From positions 1-9,030 of the forward strand of contig DIBY01000026.1 of the NCBI GenBank assembly GCA_002415135.1: a stretch of DNA of 9,030 nucleotides, given 5' to 3'. Below the pieces are notes generated by a model. It was not told where the DNA came from and did not search any database. It saw only the letters and a list, made by a program, of their open reading frames with translations. How positions within the stretch are numbered: position 1 is the stretch's first letter; each line of letters starts with the position of its first letter. The translations under genes and the position numbers were made by a program. This document shows, piece after piece, positions 1 to 5,035 of the stretch. The DNA is from Flavobacteriales bacterium UBA5040. Its GTDB lineage: Bacteria > Bacteroidota > Bacteroidia > Flavobacteriales > Weeksellaceae.

Positions 1-508
1 AGATTTTCAAATCTAAAGGAATTATTCACCAAGATTAAATTACGGAAACGAGAATTTGCTCACTCTTTTGTTCGATATGAATGCTTTGTGGGAAGAATAT
101 ATTTTCCGTATTCTTCAAAAACACAAAACCGAAGAAATCGAAGTATCGTTTCAAAATTCCGATAAGTTTTGGGAGAACAAACGTATTCGTCCAGACATTG
201 TATTGAAAACCAAAGACGAAACTTTTGTCATTGATACCAAATGGAAAATAATTGAAGTAAACAATCCGTCAGACGATGATTTAAAGCAAATGTTTGTTTA
301 TAATCTGCATTGGAAAGCTGAAAAAACATTATTACTTTATCCTAAAACTAATCAAATTGACAGCAATTTCGGAACATTTCATTATGACAATTTAGGCAAG
401 AAATGTAAACTCGGTTTTGTGGATGTCACAAATGAGAATGAGAGATCAATCCAAAATAGTCGATTTATAGTAAATGAAATTTTAAAAAAACTAGAATCCT
501 ATTTATAA
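1..508 (+). CDS. mcrC: McrC-like 5-methylcytosine restriction subunit, C-terminal part, probably frameshifted
   Basis: McrC is the endonuclease partner of the GTPase McrB; the complex cuts DNA carrying modified cytosine. The open frame can be read from a TTG at 56 to TAA at 506-508. It contains the McrC signature LLFDMNALWEEYI, followed by a PD-(D/E)xK nuclease core: RPDIV with the Asp about 13 residues before the D-T-K of VIDTKWK. Only the C-terminal nuclease domain is present; complete McrC proteins are usually about 350-450 aa, so the rest lies left of the window. The TTG is unlikely to be the true start, because the McrC-like sequence continues upstream. Frame 3 (bases 3-35) reads IFKSKGIIHQD before a TAA at 36-38, and the main frame resumes with NYGNENLL from 38. 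One missing base near 36 would join them into a typical McrC segment. The gene may therefore be a pseudogene, or the base may be a sequencing error. It converges on the HTH genes to its right. Confidence 0.8.
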
Positions 509-548
509 AAATAATCAGACAAGATATAAAACACTCCTAAACATTCGG

Positions 549-830
549 CTAATGCTGATAGTTATTTTCCAACACCTTGATAATATCGCTTTCACGAAAC
601 AAGATTTTTCGTTCGAGCTTGATAAAAGGTATCAGTCCGTCATCTCTGTACTGTTGCAACGTCCGTTTGCTGATATGCAACATCTCGCAAACCTGTTCGC
701 CTGATAGGTAGATTTCCCCTTTTAAGAGTGGATGAAAATATTCCCTGATATACAGCAGTTCATTTTTGATGCCTACCACAGCTTCAAGCAGTGCAAGCAT
801 ATCTTCGTTTGAATTTCCAATCTGTTTCAT
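549..830 (-). CDS. HTH_17 (excisionase/MerR-like) DNA-binding protein, second of a pair
   Basis: This is a 93-aa protein. Its C-terminal half (about residues 42-90) is a helix-turn-helix of the HTH_17 type: LSGEQVCEMLHISKRTLQQY is the helix-turn-helix, followed by the wing-like DGLIPFIKLERKILFRESDI. The N-terminal 40 residues look helical and could mediate dimerisation. Small proteins of this type in Bacteroidota conjugative transposons act as excision/transfer regulators (for example the Xis2-type proteins of CTnDOT); that role is inferred here. The ATG at 830 overlaps the stop of the upstream paralogue by ATGA, which implies translational coupling and one transcript. It is closely related in architecture to its neighbour, suggesting an old tandem duplication. 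No clear terminator is visible in the 40 bp that separate it from the convergent mcrC. Confidence 0.85.
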   Translation of the reverse strand: MKQIGNSNEDMLALLEAVVGIKNELLYIREYFHPLLKGEIYLSGEQVCEMLHISKRTLQQYRDDGLIPFIKLERKILFRESDIIKVLENNYQH

Positions 831-1123
831 TTCTTTTGCTTTTTTAACGGTCGCTCTCCCTGCATAAATAATTCCACTTCGGATAATCTGAAATATGTTT
901 TCCGATTGATTTGCGTTGCCCCAAGAATGCCCTTTGCCCTGTAAGTCTGCAAAGTTCTTTTGCTAATGTTCAGTAGTTGACAGGCTTCCTGTTGGTCAAG
1001 CCATTTTGTTGCTTGTTGCAATGCTTTGTAGGGCAATGTAATTTCCTTAATCAATAAGGATACTTCCTTTACTTCCCTGTGCAATGCTTTCAAAATCTGA
1101 ATGTCTAAAACTGTTATTTCCAT
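827..1123 (-). CDS. HTH_17 (excisionase/MerR-like) DNA-binding protein, first of a pair
   Basis: This is a 98-aa protein with the same layout as its downstream neighbour: a helical N-terminal part (residues 1-40), then WLDQQEACQLLNISKRTLQ (about 41-59) as the helix-turn-helix and KGILGATQINRKTYFRLSEV as the following hairpin and helix, ending in a Lys-rich tail. The shared ISKRTLQ-Y-R-G-I pattern marks the two as paralogues. The start is the ATG at 1121-1123; no alternative start fits better. It ends in an ATGA overlap with the second gene. It is probably a DNA-binding regulator of excision or transfer genes of the element. A weak copy of the 10-bp-phased GCCAA/TTGGC motif lies 65-80 bp upstream and could be an operator. 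Target and partner cannot be told from sequence. Confidence 0.85.
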   Translation of the reverse strand: MEITVLDIQILKALHREVKEVSLLIKEITLPYKALQQATKWLDQQEACQLLNISKRTLQTYRAKGILGATQINRKTYFRLSEVELFMQGERPLKKQKK

Positions 1124-1177
1124 ATCTGCATCATTTAAACCTCGAAAATAAAAGCTATTTACATAGGTAATTCCAAT

Positions 1178-1205
1178 GTTGCCGTCAGAGGTAGCGTTTG
1201 GCGTT
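1178..1205. repeat. Degenerate copy of the 10-bp-phased TTGGC motif
   Basis: GTTGC at 1178-1182, GAGGT at 1188-1192 and TTGGC at 1198-1202 sit in 10-bp register. The stretch GGTAGCGTTTGGCGTT (1190-1205) matches the copy at 2899-2914 (GGTAGTATTTGGCGTT) at 14 of 16 positions. It lies just upstream of the HTH gene pair. It is weaker than the copies at 1656-1690 and 2897-2931 and is called mainly because of its similarity to them. Confidence 0.45.
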
Positions 1206-1223
1206 CAGATGTAAAATACTCGG

Positions 1224-1604
1224 CTACAATCCCAACTTTGGCTTATTATTTTTCTGGAGAGCTTGTTGCGGTTTGATTGCGTTGTCTGTCTTCAAGGCAG
1301 GCTTATTGTTTTTCTGTACAATCTGACTTTTTTCATCGTTTTTGAAATCCGAAAGTAAAATCGTTTTTGTTGCACCTATTATGCTTTCAGGTTCTGTAGT
1401 CTGTTTTTGTTGTTCAGCACGCTTGCCCCCGAACAGCTTGCCCAGACCTAAGCCCTTTGTATCTTTGAATTGACGTTTAAAATTGGTAATGAAATTGGAA
1501 ATCGGGTCGCTATGCTTATCGACCTGCATAAAAGGAGTGTTCTTTTTCTTCTCGGATAGCTCGTTTTCTTTACGCTCTTTTTCGGTAATTGTTTTTTGTG
1601 CCAT
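1224..1604 (-). CDS. Small basic hydrophilic protein of unknown function, element-associated
   Basis: I do not recognise a family for this 126-aa protein. It is highly charged and Lys/Gln/Asn-rich, with no signal peptide or membrane segment. A possibly folded core lies at about residues 25-60 (FMQVDKHSDPISNFITNFKR followed by GLGLGKLFGGKR). The C-terminal third is low-complexity and contains an internal repeat: KNNKPALK at about 98-105 and KNNKPKLG at 118-125. The ATG at 1602-1604 is well placed and the frame ends at a TAG at 1224-1226. It lies between the DUF3408 gene and the HTH pair on the same strand, so it is probably part of a conjugative-transposon module; a role in transfer or its control is a guess from position. 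The upstream region holds the best example of the 10-bp-phased TTGGC repeats, about 50-90 bp before the start. Confidence 0.7.
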   Translation of the reverse strand: MAQKTITEKERKENELSEKKKNTPFMQVDKHSDPISNFITNFKRQFKDTKGLGLGKLFGGKRAEQQKQTTEPESIIGATKTILLSDFKNDEKSQIVQKNNKPALKTDNAIKPQQALQKNNKPKLGL

Positions 1605-2112
1605 AGGTTAAAAATTTCCCCTAATTTAGAACACAAGAGAATGTATTATTTTAATTTGGCATTACGTGGCAGTATTTGGCTTGTGTTGGCACAATATAAA
1701 TGGAAAGCAATCCTCAAAACACTTTAAATTTTCCTGGCAAAGCCCCTTCACATTTAAAAAGTTTTGTACGGATAAGAGAAAGCATACCAAAAACACCCAA
1801 TACTTATCCCATACGTGTTTTTTGTATCCTTTCTTTGATTGGAATGGATTAAAAAAAGAACAAAAGATAGCAAAGATAAGGTGGACAGCCACCGCACCAC
1901 CCAACCAAAAGACTACGGCATAATGGCAGTGCAAATATGGTGGCTTCGCCCAGTTATTGTGTGTGATTGCCCTGCCACCCTTCGGGACTTATTCCGTTTC
2001 CTTTTGGTTTTTCCACCTGTCCGCCTTGTTAAAATGGCTTTCTTTTTTTTCTGTTTTTTTGTTTTGGAAACAATTTTAAAAGGAGTTACGCATCCTGACC
2101 AACGGATGGTTA
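1605..2112. other. Intergenic stretch without a convincing gene
   Basis: These 508 bp separate the small basic protein gene from DUF3408. They hold the phased TTGGC repeat (1656-1690), a more GC-rich block at about 1925-2025 with tiny GGC-TTC-GCC and CCC-TTC-GGG hairpins, and a T-rich tract at about 2038-2065. Open frames exist on both strands, but all start with weak codons, overlap one another and are low-complexity, so none is called. One minus frame (1662-1934) has two hydrophobic stretches, but it begins at TTG and runs through the repeat array. Confidence 0.5.
1656..1690. repeat. Four TTGGC/GTGGC pentamers at exact 10-bp spacing
   Basis: TTGGC 1656-1660, GTGGC 1666-1670, TTGGC 1676-1680 and TTGGC 1686-1690 are direct repeats with a period of exactly 10 bp, about one helical turn. 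On the minus strand they read as GCCAA-type units and lie 52-86 bp upstream of the ATG of the small basic protein gene. That position suits an operator or activator site. The segment GTGGCAGTATTTGGC is shared, with one change, with the array at 2897-2911. Confidence 0.7.
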
Positions 2113-2613
2113 TCAAAATAACGGCTTGTGCTTATCGTTATATATTTCCTTAATGAGTTCCCCGAACTCCTGAAAGTGGTATTCTATAATGTTGTCTAAA
2201 TACGCATAAATCGTCAGTTTGTCGATGCCCATAATATTGGTAAGCCTGTTAAATGTTTCGTGGTGTTCCTGCCGTACATAGACCGATTTACCCCTACTTG
2301 CAGTACTGTTCGGAATTTTAAAGAACTGTCCACAGTAATCCTCTTTGGTCAGCTTCTTTGGTTTGGAGGTACTTTTTTTCGTACTGTTCGCTGACGGTTT
2401 AGTTTGTTCCGTTTCTGTTGCTATTTCCTCGGGTTCTTCTCCTGCCATTACACGCATAATAGCTTCCTCATCAACTTCGGATTTTACAAAGTCTTCCCGA
2501 TGTGTTATTCCTTGTTGTTTCATCAAAGGTTGCTTCTTTTCATCAGTTAGGAAATTTTCAATAGAAAAATCCTCTTTTTCGGGTTGCTGATTTTTGTTTT
2601 CTTCGTGCATCAT
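2113..2613 (-). CDS. DUF3408 domain protein (CTn TraB-like)
   Basis: DUF3408 proteins are encoded early in the transfer operon of CTnDOT-type Bacteroidota conjugative elements, usually after a ParA homologue; their biochemical role is unclear. The 166-aa product has an acidic N-terminal half, a Thr/Ser/Lys linker (about residues 68-90) and a conserved C-terminal domain. That domain runs from EDYCGQFFKIPN through GKSVYVRQEHHETFNRLTNI to a helical end (TIYAYLDNIIEYHFQEFGEL), resembling the ribbon-helix-helix-like end seen in this family. I prefer the ATG at 2611-2613, with GAGAG a few bases upstream, over the TTG at 2622; a second ATG follows directly at 2610. Its usual ParA partner is not found upstream in the window. 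It diverges from mobA across a repeat-rich region. The family call is from recognition of the C-terminal pattern. Confidence 0.75.
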   Translation of the reverse strand: MMHEENKNQQPEKEDFSIENFLTDEKKQPLMKQQGITHREDFVKSEVDEEAIMRVMAGEEPEEIATETEQTKPSANSTKKSTSKPKKLTKEDYCGQFFKIPNSTASRGKSVYVRQEHHETFNRLTNIMGIDKLTIYAYLDNIIEYHFQEFGELIKEIYNDKHKPLF

Positions 2614-2673
2614 ATCTCTCAATTTTAATATTATATGTATTTAGCTGTTTGGCTAGCTAAGCAGTCAGTTGTA

Positions 2674-2729
2674 TGTACTGTTGTATCTATGTAACAACCT
2701 ATCTACCTATGCACCTGCATACCTTTAAT
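2674..2729. repeat. Degenerate 8-bp periodic repeat
   Basis: In 8-bp register the sequence reads TGTACTGT, TGTATCTA, TGTAACAA, CCTATCTA, CCTATGCA, CCTGCATA, CCTTTAAT. The units are degenerate but share a CCTA or TGTA opening, and the last four each begin with CCT (2698, 2706, 2714, 2722). This could be an eroded tandem repeat or a set of binding sites. Confidence 0.4.
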
Positions 2730-2830
2730 TAGCTAGTTTATTAACTCAAAAATCTGTAATTGGTCTGCATTCAATCACGCAGATTTGCTGTCGGGATTTA
2801 TGCAGATTGGCTACATAGTTAAGGTTATAA

Positions 2831-2862
2831 CCAATCAGCCAGTTAACCAGTTAACCAGTTAC
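2831..2862. repeat. Tandem 8-bp repeat CCAGTTAA, about four units
   Basis: The units are CCAATCAG (2831-2838, degenerate), CCAGTTAA (2839-2846), CCAGTTAA (2847-2854) and CCAGTTAC (2855-2862). They are preceded by the palindrome GGTTATAACC (2823-2832). The iteron-like array lies within the mob/tra divergent region, about 300 bp upstream of mobA. Confidence 0.65.
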
Positions 2863-2896
2863 AAAGGAAATAAAAGCAATTCCAATCCCCATAAAG

Positions 2897-2931
2897 GTGG
2901 TAGTATTTGGCGTTTATTGGCTTTGTTTGGC
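2897..2931. repeat. Phased TTGGC array, second strong copy
   Basis: GTGGT 2897-2901, TTGGC 2907-2911, TTGGC 2917-2921 and TTGGC 2927-2931 are again at exactly 10-bp intervals and in the same orientation as the 1656-1690 array. The pattern includes the same GTGGYAGTATTTGGC segment. The array lies between the divergent DUF3408 and mobA genes and could serve either. Confidence 0.7.
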
Positions 2932-2983
2932 GTGATTGTAAGTCGTTGTTATTCAAATGGTCTTATCGAACTTTGTAACGAAA

Positions 2984-3140
2984 CCGATTAGCTTTTTCGG
3001 CTAACTCCAATCCGTTTGCAAAACGGATTTTTCTGAACTCCTGTTCAGAGCAAGTTATCTCTTGAGGTCCTCGAAATAAATTTCCGCACCTCAAGAGCAC
3101 TTGCCCTTGCAGGGGGCTGGAAACGGCTCCGAAGTCGCTC
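2984..3140. other. oriT: Candidate origin of transfer / mobA leader hairpin cluster
   Basis: Four inverted repeats follow one another immediately upstream of mobA. TTAGC 2988-2992 pairs with GCTAA 3000-3004. AATCCGTTT 3009-3017 pairs with AAACGGATT 3021-3029 around a 3-nt loop and is followed by a T run, so it could also terminate transcription. CTGAAC 3033-3038 pairs with GTTCAG 3043-3048. A large two-part hairpin comes last: GCAAGT 3050-3055 with ACTTGC 3099-3104, enclosing CTCTTGAGGT 3059-3068 with ACCTCAAGAG 3088-3097 around a 19-nt loop. A GC-rich segment (3101-3135) follows. In MOBP systems oriT usually lies next to the accessory and relaxase genes, with inverted repeats beside the nick site. 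The nick position cannot be assigned here, and a structured regulatory leader is the alternative. Confidence 0.5.
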
Positions 3141-3168
3141 GTTTATGTAAAATTAAAAATAGATTCTT

Positions 3169-3603
3169 ATGGAAGAAAAAAACAGAAAACAGATTAAGAA
3201 AACAGGGCGAAAACCAAAGATTGACCCTGCGGTTCATCGGTATTCCATCAACTTGAATGCACAGGATAATGCCAAGTTTCTTGCCCTTTTTGACCAGTCA
3301 GAAATGAAAGTCATTGCTCATTTTATTACCGCTTGCATCTTTCAAAAGCCGGTAAAGACCGTTAAAATTAATATGGATTCCATCGAGTATCACGAAAAAC
3401 TGACCCGATTTTTTAGTCAGTTCCGAGCAATCGGAACAAATTATAATCAGATTGTGAAGATATTATACCGCAATTTTTCCGAGAAAAAAGCAGGAACATA
3501 CCTTTTTAGATTGGAAAAGGAAACCATTGAATTGGTACAAGTTACTAAAGAAGTTATCCGTTTGACACAGGAATTTGAAGAGAAGTATCTGAAAAAAGAG
3601 TAA
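3169..3603 (+). CDS. mobA: MobA-like relaxosome accessory protein
   Basis: This 144-aa protein matches the small accessory protein encoded before the relaxase in CTnDOT-like mob regions. Such proteins bind oriT and help the relaxase nick. The N-terminus is basic (KKTGRKPKIDP). Next comes RYSINLNAQDNAKFLALFDQ, a ribbon-helix-helix-like strand and helix at about residues 24-43. The MobC-type motif FRAIGTNYNQIVK lies at about 85-97, and the C-terminus is helical and charged. The ATG at 3169 is the only sensible start; no strong ribosome-binding site precedes it, as is common in Bacteroidota. It ends 4 bp before the relaxase start, so the two are surely co-transcribed. The hairpin cluster directly upstream is its likely binding site. 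Full length for the family. Confidence 0.85.
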   Translation: MEEKNRKQIKKTGRKPKIDPAVHRYSINLNAQDNAKFLALFDQSEMKVIAHFITACIFQKPVKTVKINMDSIEYHEKLTRFFSQFRAIGTNYNQIVKILYRNFSEKKAGTYLFRLEKETIELVQVTKEVIRLTQEFEEKYLKKE

Positions 3604-3607
3604 GGTT

Positions 3608-4867
3608 ATGATTGCAAAAATTGGAAAGGGAAGCAATATGTATGGAGCGATTTTGTACAATCAACAGAAAGTAGATAAAGAAAACGGAGCGGTTCTGCTC
3701 TTAAACAAGATACCTGACACAGTTGACGGCAAGTATTCCGTAGCCTATTTTAACAAATGCTTTGAGCCGTATTTATCGGCAAACATCAAAACGGAAAAGA
3801 CGGTACGCCATATTTCGCTGAACCCAGATCCTGCGGATAAGGTAAACGATGAACAGTTTACCGAAATGGCTCAGGAATATATGGAGCGTATGGGATACGG
3901 CAATCAGCCCTATATTGTTTTCAAACATACGGACATTGACCGAACGCATATACACATTGTTTCAATCTGCGTAGGTATTGACGGAAAGAAAATCCCCGAT
4001 GATTACGATCATCCACGCTCAATGGCAATCTGTCGGGATTTGGAGCAGAAATATGACTTGCACAAAGCCACCCAGCAGGAGCAGAAACAAACGAATAAAG
4101 TTTTTAAGCCATTAAATCATAAAAATGGAGACATCAAAAGTCAGATTGGTTCTGTGGTACGGCATCTAACAAAGTATTACAGCTTTTCAACTATGGGGAG
4201 TTATAATGCCTTGCTATCACTTTTCAACATTACAGTAGAAGAAGTAAAAGGCGAACGTAACGGTCAACCTGTAAACGGATTGGTTTATGTAGCATTGGAT
4301 GAGAACGGAAATAAAGCAAGTAATCCGTTTAAAGCATCACTTTTCGGAAAAGATGCAGGAATTGCACATCTGCAAAAACATTTTGAGCAGTCCAAAGAGA
4401 AAATGAAAACCAACCCTGCGAGGTCTGTCCTAAAGAATACCATTGAATTGGCTATACAAACCACAAAGAACGAAACAGATTTTAAAAAGCAGTTGACCGA
4501 GCAGGGTATCAATACGGTTATTCGTAGGAACGATAGCGAACGGATTTACGGTATTACGTTTATCGACCACGAAAGCAGTAGTGTTTGGAATGGTTCTGCA
4601 TTGGATAAAAACCTGTCCGCAAATGTATTCAATGATTGGTGGAACAACGGAAATAAACCCGAATTGAAGATACAAGATAGCCCTGTTTCTAAAGCAAAGG
4701 AAATAGACAACGTACCGACAAAAGACCTTTTTGAGTTTCTTTCAAATGAGAATTTGTCTAATTCTCATTTGGGATTGTTCAGCTTGTTGCCCGATGCACA
4801 GGGTGAGGATTACGAGGAAGAACAGTTTGCTAACCAAATGAAGAAAAAGAAAGGTAGAAAGTTATAA
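3608..4867 (+). CDS. mobB: Relaxase/mobilization nuclease (MOBP-type, MobB of CTnDOT-like elements)
   Basis: The relaxase nicks oriT, stays covalently bound to the 5' end through a tyrosine, and leads the strand into the recipient. The 419-aa product carries the relaxase domain in its first ~150 residues. The N-terminal MIAKIGKGSNMYGAILYN has candidate catalytic tyrosines at 12 and 17. A HISLNPDP segment lies at 68-75. The metal-binding three-histidine motif KHTDIDRTHIHIV has His107, His114 and His116. The C-terminal half is helical, as is usual for Bacteroidota relaxases, and ends in a Lys-rich tail (MKKKKGRKL). Length and motifs indicate an intact gene. It starts 4 bp after mobA. The coupling protein gene (TraG/VirD4-like) that normally follows is missing; hsdM comes next instead. 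Transfer would therefore need a coupling protein and secretion system supplied from elsewhere. Confidence 0.93.
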   Translation: MIAKIGKGSNMYGAILYNQQKVDKENGAVLLLNKIPDTVDGKYSVAYFNKCFEPYLSANIKTEKTVRHISLNPDPADKVNDEQFTEMAQEYMERMGYGNQPYIVFKHTDIDRTHIHIVSICVGIDGKKIPDDYDHPRSMAICRDLEQKYDLHKATQQEQKQTNKVFKPLNHKNGDIKSQIGSVVRHLTKYYSFSTMGSYNALLSLFNITVEEVKGERNGQPVNGLVYVALDENGNKASNPFKASLFGKDAGIAHLQKHFEQSKEKMKTNPARSVLKNTIELAIQTTKNETDFKKQLTEQGINTVIRRNDSERIYGITFIDHESSSVWNGSALDKNLSANVFNDWWNNGNKPELKIQDSPVSKAKEIDNVPTKDLFEFLSNENLSNSHLGLFSLLPDAQGEDYEEEQFANQMKKKKGRKL

Positions 4868-5035
4868 CAGATGACATCATTGTCAATAAATAAATTTTAA
4901 AAAAATTCTAAAGCAAGTTTACCAATTTAGATATCCATCATTTTTATAGCAAGTATAATGTTTAGAATCTAAAAGTTTACTATTTTAGTAGATTCTTAAG
5001 GATTAAAAATCCCTAATCAAATAACGCTTATTTCA
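4868..5035. promoter_or_regulatory. Gap before hsdM with short inverted repeats
   Basis: This AT-rich gap separates the mob genes from the restriction locus and probably contains the hsdM promoter. A TATAAT-like hexamer lies at 4954-4959, but I see no matching upstream element and no clear Bacteroidota TAnnTTTG box. AGAATCT (4964-4970) is repeated inverted as AGATTCT (4990-4996), TACTA/TAGTA (4979-4983/4987-4991 region) forms a smaller nested hairpin, and GGATT-AAA-AATCC lies at 5000-5012. These could form an operator for hsdM or a leader structure. TGACA/TGTCA at 4872-4885 is a weak hairpin just past the relaxase stop. Confidence 0.3.

Larger units (their letters stand above)
2614..3168. other. 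Divergent intergenic region, repeat- and hairpin-rich
   Basis: No gene is supported in these 555 bp between the divergent DUF3408 and mobA genes. An open plus frame at 2785-2991 runs through tandem repeats and resembles no family. The region holds 8-bp-periodic repeats (2674-2729 and 2831-2862), the phased TTGGC array (2897-2931) and a cluster of inverted repeats just upstream of mobA (2984-3140). The ParA gene that often sits here in CTnDOT-like elements is absent. The region probably contains both promoters and the origin of transfer. Confidence 0.6.

Noticed and set aside
1662..1934. Minus-strand open frame with two hydrophobic stretches, possible small membrane protein
   Set aside because: It begins at a TTG without a ribosome-binding site, its end runs through the phased TTGGC repeat array, and it overlaps open frames on the other strand. 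I recognise no family.
1913..2116. Lys-rich minus frame overlapping the end of the DUF3408 gene
   Set aside because: It starts at TTG, its composition reflects an A-rich tract, and no domain is seen.
2674..2862. CRISPR-like array
   Set aside because: The repeat units are only 8 bp and contiguous, without unique spacers of constant length.
2785..2991. Plus-strand 68-codon frame between the tra and mob genes
   Set aside because: It is translated from tandem repeats (2831-2862 and 2897-2931) and intergenic sequence; nothing resembles a known protein.
3009..3032. Stand-alone rho-independent terminator
   Set aside because: The 9-bp stem with a T run looks like one, but no gene ends upstream on the plus strand and it is one of several hairpins in the candidate oriT, so it is described there.
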